A stretch of 62,203 bases of DNA, from NCBI GenBank assembly GCA_947631865.1, contig CANRNF010000007.1, positions 1 to 62,203 of the forward strand. Direction: 5' to 3'. Both the position numbers and the translations under genes were made by a program. This document shows positions 26,963 to 36,351 of this stretch, in pieces. How positions within the stretch are numbered: the stretch's first letter is position 1; every line of letters starts with the position of its first letter. This DNA comes from an uncultured Oscillospiraceae bacterium. GTDB lineage: Bacteria; Bacillota; Clostridia; Oscillospirales; Oscillospiraceae. The notes under the pieces are model-generated. The model did not search any database. It was not told where the DNA came from and saw only the letters and a list, made by a program, of their open reading frames with translations.

Positions 26963-28408
26963 TCAGGACTTCCTGCGCCACACACCGGAGGCGAACAGGG
27001 TCAGCACCGGGAAGATCTCCAGCCGGCCCAGGAGCATGCACAGGCTCAGCACCAGCTTGGACCCGCCGCTCCAGATGGCGAAGTTCCCCGTGGGGCCCAC
27101 CAGGGCGAGACCGGGGCCGATGTTGGAAAGGCAGCTGATGACGCTGGTGAAGGTGGTCTCCAGATCGTAGCCCTCCAGGCTCAAAAGCAGGAACGCCATC
27201 AGGGCCAGGAAGGTGTAGAGGATGTAGTAGACCATGGTGTTGCGGATGGCGTCGCTGTCCAAAGCCTCCCCGTCCAGGGTCACCCGGCTCACGGACCGGG
27301 GGAAGAGGAGCTTTCGCACCTCCGCCAGGATGGCCTTGCCCACGATCACGAGACGGGCCACCTTCGTGCCGCCGCCGGTACTGCCGGCGCAGGCGCCCAG
27401 GAGCATCAAAAGCACCAGCAGCGCCCGGGAATAGCTGGGCCACAGGTCGAAGTCCGCCGTGGCGAAGCCGGTGGTGGTGATGATACTGGACACCTGAAAG
27501 AAGGAATAGCGCAGGGACTGGAGGAAGCCGTCGTACAGGTGCATGATGTTCAGGGCGATGGTGACAGTGGCCGCCGCCACCACGAACAGATACAGCTTCA
27601 GCTCCTGGCTCTTCAGGCTCTTCAGAGACCGCTTGACAAGAATAAGATAGTAGAGGTTGAAGTTCACGCCGAACAGGACCATGAACACGCCCACCACGAT
27701 ATCCACATAGGCGCTGTTATAGGCGCCGATGCTGGCGTTGCGCACGCCGAAGCCGCCTGTACCGGCGGTGCCGAAGGCGGTGGTCAGCGCGTCGAACCAG
27801 CCCAGGCCCCCGCACATGAGAAGCACGGTCTCCACGGCGGTCATCACCAGGTAGATGACGTACAGCGCCCGGGCGGTGGAGCGCATCTTGGGCATGAGCT
27901 TGCCCTTCACGGGGCCGGGCACCTCCGCCCGGAGCAGGTGCATGGAGTGCTCGTCGTCCGTGGGCAGAACGGCCATCATGAACACCAGCACGCCCATACC
28001 GCCCACCAGGTGGGAGAAGCTGCGCCAGAACAGCACGCCCTTGGGCACCACCTCCACCGCGGGCAGTACGCTGGCGCCGGTGGTGGTGAAGCCGGAAATG
28101 ATCTCGAACAGGGCGCTGATGTAGTTGGGGATGGCCCCGGAGAAAACGAAGGGGAGCGCCCCCACCAGGGAGATGACCACCCAGCTCAGGGTCACGGACA
28201 CGAACCCCTCCCGGGGGTGGAGCGTGCCCGTGTGCCGGCGGCCCAGCAGGAACAGCAGTCCCGCCCCAAGCAGGGCGATGAGGATGGTCAGCAGAAAGGG
28301 CGTCAGGCTCTCGTGGTAGACGGCCGCCACGGCCATGGGGGCCAGCAGGAGCCCCGCCTCGATGGCCAGCACCCGGCTCAGGATGCTGGATATGATCCGG
28401 TAATTCAC
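26963..28408 (-). CDS. trkH: Trk/Ktr-type potassium uptake channel subunit
   Basis: The 481-residue membrane protein has four M1-P-M2 repeats typical of TrkH/KtrB. Filter-like glycines are visible in SGFTTTGASVLPA, GTAGTGGFGVRN, TTTGFATADFD and CLSNIGPGLALVGP. It forms the K+ channel that the TrkA ring gates. It starts four bases after the trkA stop codon, so the two are made together. No other K+ gene is present. Confidence 0.96.
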   Translation of the reverse strand: MNYRIISSILSRVLAIEAGLLLAPMAVAAVYHESLTPFLLTILIALLGAGLLFLLGRRHTGTLHPREGFVSVTLSWVVISLVGALPFVFSGAIPNYISALFEIISGFTTTGASVLPAVEVVPKGVLFWRSFSHLVGGMGVLVFMMAVLPTDDEHSMHLLRAEVPGPVKGKLMPKMRSTARALYVIYLVMTAVETVLLMCGGLGWFDALTTAFGTAGTGGFGVRNASIGAYNSAYVDIVVGVFMVLFGVNFNLYYLILVKRSLKSLKSQELKLYLFVVAAATVTIALNIMHLYDGFLQSLRYSFFQVSSIITTTGFATADFDLWPSYSRALLVLLMLLGACAGSTGGGTKVARLVIVGKAILAEVRKLLFPRSVSRVTLDGEALDSDAIRNTMVYYILYTFLALMAFLLLSLEGYDLETTFTSVISCLSNIGPGLALVGPTGNFAIWSGGSKLVLSLCMLLGRLEIFPVLTLFASGVWRRKS

Positions 28409-28412
28409 GCCC

Positions 28413-29771
28413 TTACCCTCTCAGTATATCTTCCAGCCGGGTCATACCCCGGCGGGTAGTCACGGCCAGGACGCTGTCCCCGGGGGCGATGGCGTCGCTG
28501 CCGCCGGGGATGAGGCACCGGCCGCTGCGGATGATGGCCGCCACCAGCACGTCCTCCCGGGTGGGCAGGTCCTTGAGGGCCACGCCCACGCAGGGACTGG
28601 CCTCACCGGCCCGGAACTCCAGCACCTCCAGTTTCCCGTCCAGGATGCGCCGGACCATCTCCACGCCGCCGGTACCGCTGGCGTTGTCCATGCTGCGCAC
28701 GTACTGGAGCACCAGCTGGGCGGTGATGTTCCGGGGCTGGACCGGCTCCTCCAGGCCGAAGGACTCGGCCAGGGAGCTCAGGTGGTCCTCGTTCACCTTG
28801 GCGATGGCCTTGGGCACCCCTGCGGAGCGGGCATAGGCGCCCAGGATGATGTTGATCTCGTCGGAGCCGGTGATGGCCACCAAGGCGTCCATGCCCCGCA
28901 GGCCCTCGTCCTCCAGCACCTCCGGACGGGAGCCGTCGGCGCATATCACGTCCGCCTTGGGCAGTAGGTCCTTGATGGCGTCGCACTTGTCCGGGTCGCT
29001 CTCTACGAGGCGCACCCGGATGCCCATGCTGAGGAGCTGGCGGGTCAGGTAGATGCCCGCGTGGCCGCCGCCCACGATCATCACGCTCTTGGCGCCCTTT
29101 TTGAAGATGGCCATGGCCTTGAAGAAGGCGTGTATCTCCCGGGGCGCGCCCACCACGTTCACGCTGTCGCCGGCCTGGAGGACGAAGTCGCCGCCGGGGA
29201 TATGGACCTGGTCGCCCCGTCGCACGGCGCATATCAGAGTACCACGGTCATACCGGCCGTGGAAGTTCTTCAGCATCATGCCGCACAGGGGGTTGTCCTC
29301 CGCCAGCCGGAACTCCACCAGCTCCGCCTGGCCCTTGGCGAAGGGCTCCACCTTCGCCGCCGAGGGGAAGCGCAGCACACGGCTGATCTCCTGGGCCGCC
29401 GCCTGCTCGGGGTTGATGGTCATGGACAGGCCCAGCTCCTCCCGCAGGAAGATGACCGCCTCGTAGTGGTCCCGGCTGCGGACCCGGGCGATGGTGTGCT
29501 TTACTCCCAGCTTCCGGGCCATCATGCAGCAGAGGATATTGGATTCATCGGAGTTGGTGGCGGCGATGAGCAGATCCGCCGTGGCCGCTCCCGCCAGGCG
29601 CAGCAGCTCCAGGTCCACGTTGCCGGTGATGGTGATGGCGTCCAGGGTGGTGTTCACCAGACTGATCCGCTCGCTCTTCCGGTCGATGACCGTCACATCG
29701 TGGCCCTCCCGGGTCAGATATTGGGTCAGGGTGAAGCCGATCTTTCCCGCGCCCACAACGATAATATTCAT
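28413..29771 (-). CDS. trkA: Trk system potassium uptake regulator TrkA
   Basis: The 452-residue cytoplasmic protein carries two tandem RCK units. The first Rossmann fold begins VVGAGKIGFTLTQYLTREG and the second MIVGGGHAGIYLTRQL; each is followed by a TrkA_C domain (about 140-220 and 370-450). The protein binds NAD(H)/ATP and gates TrkH. Duplicated full-length TrkA pairs with TrkH rather than the single-RCK KtrA. It is divergent from the PPIase lipoprotein gene across a 160-base gap. Confidence 0.96.
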   Translation of the reverse strand: MNIIVVGAGKIGFTLTQYLTREGHDVTVIDRKSERISLVNTTLDAITITGNVDLELLRLAGAATADLLIAATNSDESNILCCMMARKLGVKHTIARVRSRDHYEAVIFLREELGLSMTINPEQAAAQEISRVLRFPSAAKVEPFAKGQAELVEFRLAEDNPLCGMMLKNFHGRYDRGTLICAVRRGDQVHIPGGDFVLQAGDSVNVVGAPREIHAFFKAMAIFKKGAKSVMIVGGGHAGIYLTRQLLSMGIRVRLVESDPDKCDAIKDLLPKADVICADGSRPEVLEDEGLRGMDALVAITGSDEINIILGAYARSAGVPKAIAKVNEDHLSSLAESFGLEEPVQPRNITAQLVLQYVRSMDNASGTGGVEMVRRILDGKLEVLEFRAGEASPCVGVALKDLPTREDVLVAAIIRSGRCLIPGGSDAIAPGDSVLAVTTRRGMTRLEDILRG

Positions 29772-29931
29772 AGGCTCCTCACAAAATGGGACAAAATCCC
29801 GCTATTTTGACAGATACATCATATCACCAGCCTCCCGCCCCGTCAAGGTGCTTGTGAACGGGCGGCGAACGTGCTATACTGGTGCGCATGGGCATTTCCA
29901 CGCCCCGCACACGCGCATAAAGGAGGCACCT

Positions 29932-31254
29932 ATGAGAACACGTATCCTCGCCGCGCTGCTGTGTCTGGCCCTCATGGCCGGGCTGCTGATGGGCTGCGGC
30001 TCCAACAAGATACAGACCCTGGACGACCCGGCCCAGGAGGCCACGGAGGCCCCTGCCCAGGCCACGAATGAGCCCGAGGCGGAACCCACCGACGAACCGG
30101 AGGCGGAAGCTGCGGAGGGACCGGAGACAGAGGCTGCGGACGAGCCGGAAACGGAAGCCGCGGACGAGCCGGAGGCCACAGACGAACCCGAGCCCACCGC
30201 CACCCCTGTTCCCGGCCTGGGGCCGGAGGCCTATGAGCCCGACACGGTGGTGGCAACCTTCAACGGCCGGGACGTGACCTGGCGGGAGTATTACTACTGG
30301 CTGAGCTACTTCGTGACCTACACGGGGTATCTGTCCAGCATGGGCATGTTCACCTTCAACGGCTGGGACGCCAGCGACATCACCCCCGACGCGGCCAACG
30401 CCGACGTGGTCCGCCTCAGCGCCTGGAACCGGGTGACCCAGTACTGTGCCGTGGAGGACCTGGCCCAGGAGCTGGGCCTCTCTCTGGACGAGGACGACCT
30501 GGCCCAGGTATCCGCCCGCTTTGAGCAGGACGCGGACAGCTACGGCGACGGGGACGGGGAGTGCACCGAAAACGAGGTGACCGCCTATGAGGGGTACCTC
30601 GGCACCCTGTTTATGGACCGGGACCTCTACCAGCGGATGGACGGGGACGACCTGCTCTACCAGAAGGCCTTCGTCTCCCTCTACGGCGAGAACGGCGCGG
30701 ACTACCCCGACGAGGACGCCCTGGCCTACGGCGAGGCCCAGGGGCTCATGAGCTGCAAGCACATCCTGCTCATGAGCGTGGACTCCTCCACCGGCGAGGA
30801 TCTGTCTGAGGAGGAGCAGGCGGAGAAGAAGGCGAAGGTGGACGAGCTCTACGACCAGCTGGCCGCGGTGCAGGACGACCCGGAGGCTCTGGAGAGCCTC
30901 TTCGACGAACTGATGGAGGCCAACTCCGAGGACACGGGTCTGGCCGCCTATCCGGACGGCTACCTCTTCGTCCCCGGCACCATGGTGCCGGAGTTCGAGG
31001 ACGCCTGCACGGCCCTGGAGGACTACGGCCTTTCTGAGCCCGTCCAGTCCAGCTACGGTTGGCACATCATCCTGCGGCTGCCGGTGGACCCGGACGCTGT
31101 CCCCATGAACAGCCAGGCCAGCCTGCGCACCGCCGCCGCGGACGCCGATCTCATGACCCGCCTGGGCCAGATCGTCACCGACGCGGAGGTGGTCTGGAAC
31201 GGCGATTTTGAGACCATCGATATCGGCGAGATCTTCGGCGAGGCGCTCTACTAA
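29932..31254 (+). CDS. Parvulin-type peptidyl-prolyl isomerase lipoprotein
   Basis: The 440-residue protein is a lipoprotein (lipobox LLMGC, Cys at about 22). A Glu/Pro/Thr-rich repetitive linker follows (EPEAEPTDEPEAEAAEGPET-like, about 40-95), then a SurA/PrsA-like core. The rotamase region is marked by MSCKHILLM (about 280) and by YLFVPGTMVPEFEDACTAL and SSYGWHIILRL towards the C-terminus. It should fold secreted proteins at the outer face of the membrane. The start at 29932 has an AAGGAGG site; the frame is open far upstream but without support. The acidic repeats may act as a spacer through the wall. Confidence 0.9.
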   Translation: MRTRILAALLCLALMAGLLMGCGSNKIQTLDDPAQEATEAPAQATNEPEAEPTDEPEAEAAEGPETEAADEPETEAADEPEATDEPEPTATPVPGLGPEAYEPDTVVATFNGRDVTWREYYYWLSYFVTYTGYLSSMGMFTFNGWDASDITPDAANADVVRLSAWNRVTQYCAVEDLAQELGLSLDEDDLAQVSARFEQDADSYGDGDGECTENEVTAYEGYLGTLFMDRDLYQRMDGDDLLYQKAFVSLYGENGADYPDEDALAYGEAQGLMSCKHILLMSVDSSTGEDLSEEEQAEKKAKVDELYDQLAAVQDDPEALESLFDELMEANSEDTGLAAYPDGYLFVPGTMVPEFEDACTALEDYGLSEPVQSSYGWHIILRLPVDPDAVPMNSQASLRTAAADADLMTRLGQIVTDAEVVWNGDFETIDIGEIFGEALY

Positions 31255-31269
31255 GCCAGAAGAGCACAA

Positions 31270-31304
31270 AAAGGCCTGCTGCAAATGATGCAGCAGGTCT
31301 TTTT
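31270..31304 (+). terminator. Intrinsic terminator
   Basis: CCTGCTGCA pairs with TGCAGCAGG and is followed by TCTTTTTC; an A-run precedes it, so it may work both ways. Confidence 0.9.
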
Positions 31305-31314
31305 CTATATGGAA

Positions 31315-31430
31315 GCCTCCCTCTGACGAGGGAGGTGGCGCGGCGCCAGCCGCGACGGAGGGAGAGATAGACGATTTCCCTCCCTCAGTCGCCGCCAAAG
31401 GCGGCGACAGCCCCCTCGTCTGAGGGGGCC
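31315..31430. repeat. Family B palindromic repeat, complete copy
   Basis: The full architecture is visible: outer hairpin GCCTCCCTCTGACGAGGGAGG, TGGC, inner hairpin GCGGC/GCCGC, GGAGGGAGAGA, a short AT loop, TCCCTCCCTC, inner hairpin CCGCC/GGCGG, and outer hairpin CCCCCTCGTCTGAGGGGG. It separates convergent genes. Confidence 0.9.
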
Positions 31431-31458
31431 GCAATATGCCGCAATATGGTAAATTATC

Positions 31459-33300
31459 CTATTCTTGAGTATCGTCCGTAGACACGCCCATGTATTCCGA
31501 GAGCATCATGTTCTGGGCCTTGGCCTCCTTGTAGAGGGCGCCGTAATCGTACTCGATGGCCCCCACCAGATTCTCTGCCACGCCCAGAGAGCCGTTGCCG
31601 TACCAGAGCATGTATCCGCCGGGCACGCCCGCGTCGTAGATGCCCAGGATCTCCCGCTGGATGGCTGCGCCGTTGTACTTATAGTCGCTGTCGTCCCAGG
31701 TCTGCAGCCAGGTCCGCACCACGGCGGGGCTGGCGCATTCCTGCTGCCGGTCAAAGACGTGCAGGGACCAGTTGTGCAGCATGAGATAGGGCCGCTTGTA
31801 GGGGATGACCCAGCGGGCGTTTTCCTGATACCGGCCGAAGTGGTCCGGATAGGGCATGCCGCTGATCACGTCCACCACCGTGCTGATGGCGGGCCAGTAC
31901 TGGCCGTAGGGGGCCACATAGTCGTTGGCCACCTCGCCGAACACGTCCGCTCCCACATAGACCCCGTGCTCATGGAGCACGTCGCAGGCGTAGGTGAGAA
32001 ACCGCTGGATGGCCTGGGCCATGGATTCGCCCAGGGCGTTTTTCAGGTCCAGGAAGCCCTCCTTCTGGTTGTCCTGGATGTAGTCGGGGAAGCGGACATA
32101 GTCGAACTGGATCTCGTTGAGGTCGAACAGGTCCGCCGCCTCCGCGGCGAAGCCCACCTTCATCTTCCACACGTCCCGGCAGAAGGGGGAGGGCCAGGAG
32201 CTGCCGCTCATGGTCTTGGGCAGGCCGGAGGCGTCAGTGATGGCCCACTCGGGCCGGGCGTTCGCCAGGGGATCGTCCCGGAAGGTGGTGACGCGGCCGA
32301 TGACGTAGTAGCCCGCGTCCCGGAGGGTCTTAACCACTTCGGCGAAGCCCTCCACGGTGTTGAAGGGGTGGTACTCGTCCATGATACCGTACTGGGCGAC
32401 CCAGTCGGACTCGTAGGCCATCTCCACGCCGTCGTTCAGGGTGATGACGAAGGCGTTGATGGCGGTATCCTTCGCCAGGTCCAGATAATCGTCCACCATG
32501 TCCATGGTGGCCTGGCTGGCGGCTATGTACAGGGCGTACACGTTCTCAGGCATCTCGTTGCCCTCGTCGGCGAAGTCGCCCTTGTCATGGGCCCAGTAGT
32601 CCAGACCGCCGGCGTTGCCGCCGCCCCAGCTGGCCTCGCCCCGGTACTCGTGTATGTCGTAGCCGTCGGCGCCGATCCACACGTCCATGGCGTCGCCGTA
32701 GTCCAGCACCACGTACTCGGACTTGATCCAGCCGAATTCGTCGCCCATTTTCACGTGGTACTTATTGACGGTGCCATCGGGCTTGAAGTAGTCGTAGCCC
32801 ACCACACGCAGGAGCGTGCCCTTCTGCACAAGGCTGCCCAGCTCGATGCCGTCCGCCTCCTGCAGAAGGTTCACCGGCGTGCGCACATACAGCTGTGTCT
32901 CCTGCATGAGCTCGGATTGGTCGTCGGTGATATTGGCGCAGGGGATATAGCCTGTCCGGCCGTTATAATAGATGTGGTAATACTCCTCGTTTGACTCGGT
33001 GAGGAAGGGCTCCCAGCTCTCCAGCTGCACCTGGGTGCCACGGCCGAACTGGTCCACTACGGCGAAGCCCTCGTTATAGAAGGGCGCGGTGAGCTCGCCT
33101 TCCCCCACCATCACATAGGCCTGGATGGGGTCGGCAAAGCCCTCGCCGTTCTCCGGTCCCTCCCCGCTCCGATGGCCGCGGAAGTTCAGAAACAGCGTGC
33201 TGCTCAGGGCAAACACCGCCAGCAGCGCCGCCACCAGGAGCATCTTCCGCCCCGGCGACAGATAGCGCGTCCTTCTTTTTTTCTTGGGAGCACGGGCCAT
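31459..33300 (-). CDS. DUF4015 glycoside hydrolase-like membrane protein
   Basis: The 613-residue protein has a basic start and one N-terminal membrane anchor (about 21-42). An SH3-like region follows (about 90-215, with YYHIYYNGRTGYIPCANI), then a DUF4015 TIM-barrel-like domain (about 225-600). The latter shows NVYALYIAA, the motif EIQFDYVRFPD and the late PMPYPDHFG stretch, all typical of DUF4015. The DUF4015 fold resembles glycosidases, and a polysaccharide or wall glycan substrate is plausible, but no activity is known. The ATG at 33300 has an AGGAGG site; the open frame upstream of it is AT-rich promoter DNA. Confidence 0.9.
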   Translation of the reverse strand: MARAPKKKRRTRYLSPGRKMLLVAALLAVFALSSTLFLNFRGHRSGEGPENGEGFADPIQAYVMVGEGELTAPFYNEGFAVVDQFGRGTQVQLESWEPFLTESNEEYYHIYYNGRTGYIPCANITDDQSELMQETQLYVRTPVNLLQEADGIELGSLVQKGTLLRVVGYDYFKPDGTVNKYHVKMGDEFGWIKSEYVVLDYGDAMDVWIGADGYDIHEYRGEASWGGGNAGGLDYWAHDKGDFADEGNEMPENVYALYIAASQATMDMVDDYLDLAKDTAINAFVITLNDGVEMAYESDWVAQYGIMDEYHPFNTVEGFAEVVKTLRDAGYYVIGRVTTFRDDPLANARPEWAITDASGLPKTMSGSSWPSPFCRDVWKMKVGFAAEAADLFDLNEIQFDYVRFPDYIQDNQKEGFLDLKNALGESMAQAIQRFLTYACDVLHEHGVYVGADVFGEVANDYVAPYGQYWPAISTVVDVISGMPYPDHFGRYQENARWVIPYKRPYLMLHNWSLHVFDRQQECASPAVVRTWLQTWDDSDYKYNGAAIQREILGIYDAGVPGGYMLWYGNGSLGVAENLVGAIEYDYGALYKEAKAQNMMLSEYMGVSTDDTQE

Positions 33301-33527
33301 TTTTATGCCTCCTGGGATCCAAATCCCATAAAAGGATACCATAAATGGCCCAAAATAGCAAGTATGTGGGGGATCGCACCCATATATTGGGTAAAAACTC
33401 CCTGGTTGAATACAATAGAGTGTATAGCAATTTACATAACGTAGTTTTGAAGTTTTTTCCAAAAAAATGATCCCGGCCCATGGACCAAGAGGGCCCCGCC
33501 CACGGGGCCCTCTTACTTTTAAGGTCC

Positions 33528-34097
33528 TTACGCCAGGATGGGCTGGAGCTGCCGGCCCTCGGCCGCCGCTCGGACGGCGGGGACGATGAGCTCGTAGCGG
33601 CAGCTGAGACTCATGGGCTTGGCGGCCGGGTCGTCCTGGCCGAAGGGGACGAAGTAAATGTGTTTGCGGGCAAGGAGCCGGCCTATGTTCTCCGCGGAGC
33701 CGGCAAGGCCGTCGTTGGTGGACACGCCGATGACCACGGGCTTGCCATTTCTCAGATGGCCCTTGGCGGCCATGGTCACGGCAGTATCGGTGACGCCCCG
33801 GCTCAGTTTGGCCAGAGTGTTGCCCGTGCAGGGCACGATGGCCAGCACGTCGATGCGGTTCTGGGGCCCCAGGGGCTCCGCCCCGGCGATGGACGTGACG
33901 GGGGCGCGGCCTGTGGCCCTTTCCAGCCTCGCCATCCAGTCGGCGCCAGGTCCGAAGCGGCTGTCCTTCTGGGCGTTCTCGCTGAATATGGGCAGCACGT
34001 CGAATTCCTCACACAGAGCAGGCAGCACCTTCTCCAGCTTTTCAAAGGAGCAGTAGGAGCCGGTGAGGGCCAGCCCCAGACGCAGTTTATCTTCCAT
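33528..34097 (-). CDS. dpaB: Dipicolinate synthase subunit B
   Basis: The 189-residue flavoprotein-fold subunit (SpoVFB family) starts LRLGLALTGSYCSFEKLEKV and contains VLAIVPCTGNTLAKLSRGVTD. With DpaA it makes dipicolinic acid, the calcium chelator of spore cores, from dihydrodipicolinate in the mother cell. It overlaps dpaA by 11 bases, with its ribosome binding site (GAGGAGG) inside the dpaA end. It is strong evidence that the organism sporulates. Confidence 0.95.
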   Translation of the reverse strand: MEDKLRLGLALTGSYCSFEKLEKVLPALCEEFDVLPIFSENAQKDSRFGPGADWMARLERATGRAPVTSIAGAEPLGPQNRIDVLAIVPCTGNTLAKLSRGVTDTAVTMAAKGHLRNGKPVVIGVSTNDGLAGSAENIGRLLARKHIYFVPFGQDDPAAKPMSLSCRYELIVPAVRAAAEGRQLQPILA

Positions 34098-34704
34098 TAT
34101 CCTCTTCCTCCTCGATCACACGATAGATAGCCTCCGCCATCACATCGGCGGCGGCCTTTGGGGCGTAGAGCCCCGGCAGGCCCGGGGCCTTCAGCACCGG
34201 CGCGTCCGAGGCCCAGCCCCCCGGCGCGCTGGCCAGGTCGATGCACAGGGCCCCGCAGTAGTCCCCCTCCAGCACCGGCGCGGGGATGGTGTTCACCACC
34301 GCGTCGAAGGCGGGCGGGATGTGGGCGAGGTCCACCGCCCCGTAGCCGCGAATGCGGGCGGCGGCCCGGGCCGTCTCGCTCCGGGCCGCCACGGTCACAC
34401 GGGCCCCCAGACCGGAGAGCATCCCGGCCAGAAAGCTGCCGATGCGGCCGTAGCCCGCCACCAGCACCTCCATGCCCGCCAGGCCCCGGTTGGACCGGCG
34501 CATGACCAGCTCCAGAGCCCCCTCCGCCGTGAGGGCGGCGTTCTCGATGACGTATATCTCATCCTTATAGTAGGGCACCCCCTCCCGCCAGGAGGGCGGC
34601 GCGATCTTATGCGTGGCGGCGGGGGAGAGCCGGTGCCCGTCCAGTTCCAGCCGCCGCTTTAAGTACAGGAACCGGGGATCGGTCCCCAGCAGCGTGAATT
34701 CCAA
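34087..34704 (-). CDS. dpaA: Dipicolinate synthase subunit A, short form
   Basis: The 205-residue protein corresponds to SpoVFA: a Rossmann NAD(P)-binding core with VLVAGYGRIGSFLAGML (about 80-96), and GYGAVDLAHIPPAFDAVVNTIP. Bacillus SpoVFA is about 300 residues; here the N-terminal catalytic-lobe part is much shortened (residues 1-75), although the start looks normal. Either this is a clade-specific compact form or part of the usual N-terminal domain has been lost. It is directly followed by dpaB in an overlapping pair. Confidence 0.9.
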   Translation of the reverse strand: MEFTLLGTDPRFLYLKRRLELDGHRLSPAATHKIAPPSWREGVPYYKDEIYVIENAALTAEGALELVMRRSNRGLAGMEVLVAGYGRIGSFLAGMLSGLGARVTVAARSETARAAARIRGYGAVDLAHIPPAFDAVVNTIPAPVLEGDYCGALCIDLASAPGGWASDAPVLKAPGLPGLYAPKAAADVMAEAIYRVIEEEEDNGR

Positions 34705-34769
34705 CTCGCATCACCTCTTGCCATCCTATGACGGATGGGGTAAAATTGATAAAAACACTCTACCTCTTA

Positions 34770-34997
34770 GCCTCCCTCAGACGAGGGAGGTGGCTCGGCC
34801 GAACTTCGGGGTCCCCGCGCGAGCCCAGCGAAGCGGGTCGCGTGGGGAAGAGGAGGAGCTGCGGGCCACTTGAGCTTTGCCGCTTGCGGCAAAGGGAGAC
34901 CTGGCAGCGCGTGCTCCGACGACGAGACGGAGGGAGAGACTAATTATTTCCCTCCCCCAGTCTCGCTGCGCTCGACAGCCCCTCGTCTGAGGGGGCC
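34770..34997. repeat. Family B repeat interrupted by a family D element
   Basis: Left outer hairpin GCCTCCCTCAGACGAGGGAGG at 34770, TGGCTCGGC, then about 120 bases of foreign sequence. The B element resumes at GACGGAGGGAGAGA and ends with CCCCTCGTCTGAGGGGG at 34997. The break falls in the loop of the first inner hairpin (CTCGGC/GCCGAG). This fills most of the 312-base gap between dpaA and the DUF1015 gene. Confidence 0.88.
34808..34926 (-). repeat. Family D repeat nested in family B
   Basis: It begins GGGGTCCCC and contains the CGCGCGAGCCC/GGGTCGCGTG hairpin with the AGCGAAGC loop, GAAGAGGAGGAGC and a second hairpin TTTGCCGCTTGCGGCAAA. It ends CGACGACGAGA, the same layout as the element at 23902. 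Confidence 0.8.
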
Positions 34998-35016
34998 TGA
35001 AAGGAAAGGATATAAT

Positions 35017-36135
35017 ATGACCGACATCTTTACACCCGCGGACATCCTCCTGCCCAAAGAGGGCACGGACATGACCAAGTGGGCCGCGGTGGCCTGCGAC
35101 CAGTTTTCCGCCCGGCCCGACTACTGGCAGACCATGAGCGAGTATGTGGGCGGCGCGCCCTCCGCCCTGCGGCTCATGCTGCCGGAGGCGTTTTTGAACG
35201 CCCCGGATGCCCAGGCGCGCAAGGAGGCCCTCTGCCAGGCCATGGAGGACTATCTGGTGGGGGATATATTCCGAAATATACCTGATTCTTATATCTATGT
35301 GGAGCGAACTCTTCCAAACGGCAAGATAAGAGCCGGCCTGGTGGGGAAATTGGACCTGGAGGCCTACGACTGGTCCCAGGGTTCCCGCTCCCCGGTCCGG
35401 TCCACGGAGGCCACGGTGCCATCCCGGCTGCCCGTCCGGGCGGCCCTGCGGCGCAGGGCGGCGTTGGAGATGCCCCACATCGTGCTGTTCATGGACGACG
35501 TTCATAATACCGTGCTGCCCCTGGCCACCGGGTCGGGAGAGGTCCTTTACGACTTCGATCTCTACCAGGGCGGCGGGCACATCCGGGGCACCCGGGTGAG
35601 CGGAGAGCAGGCCGCGGCGGTGAAGGGGGCCATTGACGCCCTTCCCGGCCCCATCGTGTTCGCCATGGGGGACGGCAACCACTCCCTGGCCGCCGCCAAG
35701 GAGCACTGGGAGGCATTGAAGGCCGCGGGCGCGCCTATGGACCACCCGGCCCGGTATGCCCTGGCGGAGCTGGAGAACCTCCGGGACGAGGCCGTGGAGT
35801 TCTACCCCATCCACCGGGTGGTGTTCGACACGGACGCCGGCGGCTTCGTGGAAGCGCTCTCCGGCGGTGACACCGGCGCGCTGGTGGCGAAGGCCGACGA
35901 GCTGGCCAATGCCTATGTGGCCGCCCACGGGGGCCATGTGGACTACATCCACGGCGAGGAGGAGGCAAGAGCCCTGGCTGCCCGGCCCGGCTGCGGGGCA
36001 TGGCTGCTGCCGGCCCTGGACAAAGGGGAGCTCTTCCCCCATATCGCCGAGCAGGGCAACTATCCGAAAAAGAGCTTCTCCGTGGGCCACAGCCTGGACA
36101 AGCGCTGGTACGTGGAGTGCCGGAAAATACGGTAA
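35017..36135 (+). CDS. DUF1015 family protein
   Basis: The 372-residue cytoplasmic protein belongs to DUF1015. It opens IFTPADILLPKEGTDMTKWA and CDQFSARPDYWQ, has YIYVERTLPNGKIRAGLVGK in the middle, and the family hallmark GDGNHSLAAAKEHWE (about 215-230), the counterpart of the ADGHHR motif. The biochemical role is not established; relatives sit next to serine and amino-acid metabolism genes in many Clostridia. The ATG at 35017 follows AAGGAAAGGA. It stands alone between a family B/D and a family A repeat. Confidence 0.92.
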   Translation: MTDIFTPADILLPKEGTDMTKWAAVACDQFSARPDYWQTMSEYVGGAPSALRLMLPEAFLNAPDAQARKEALCQAMEDYLVGDIFRNIPDSYIYVERTLPNGKIRAGLVGKLDLEAYDWSQGSRSPVRSTEATVPSRLPVRAALRRRAALEMPHIVLFMDDVHNTVLPLATGSGEVLYDFDLYQGGGHIRGTRVSGEQAAAVKGAIDALPGPIVFAMGDGNHSLAAAKEHWEALKAAGAPMDHPARYALAELENLRDEAVEFYPIHRVVFDTDAGGFVEALSGGDTGALVAKADELANAYVAAHGGHVDYIHGEEEARALAARPGCGAWLLPALDKGELFPHIAEQGNYPKKSFSVGHSLDKRWYVECRKIR

Positions 36136-36148
36136 GACGAAATCATAA

Positions 36149-36259
36149 GCCCCCCTTGTGAAAGGGGGGTGGCCCGCAGGGCCGGGGGGATTGTTGTAAG
36201 TCCACTGGCAATCCCCCAGTCAGCGCTTCGCGCTGCCAGCCCCCTTTGACAAGGGGGCC
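36149..36259. repeat. Family A palindromic repeat, copy 2
   Basis: Outer hairpins GCCCCCCTTGTGAAAGGGGGG and CCCCCTTTGACAAGGGGG enclose TGGC, a CCCGCAGGGCCG hairpin, GGGGGATTG, and AGCGCTTCGCGCT. It matches the copies at 5006 and 41644 in order and spacing. Confidence 0.9.
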
Positions 36260-36351
36260 ATATGCTGTCAAAAACCATTTTTGGTCTATGCAAAAAGTTT
36301 CGCATTTGCTATAATTATGGCATCAACTCAATACTTTAAGGAGGTCTCACC

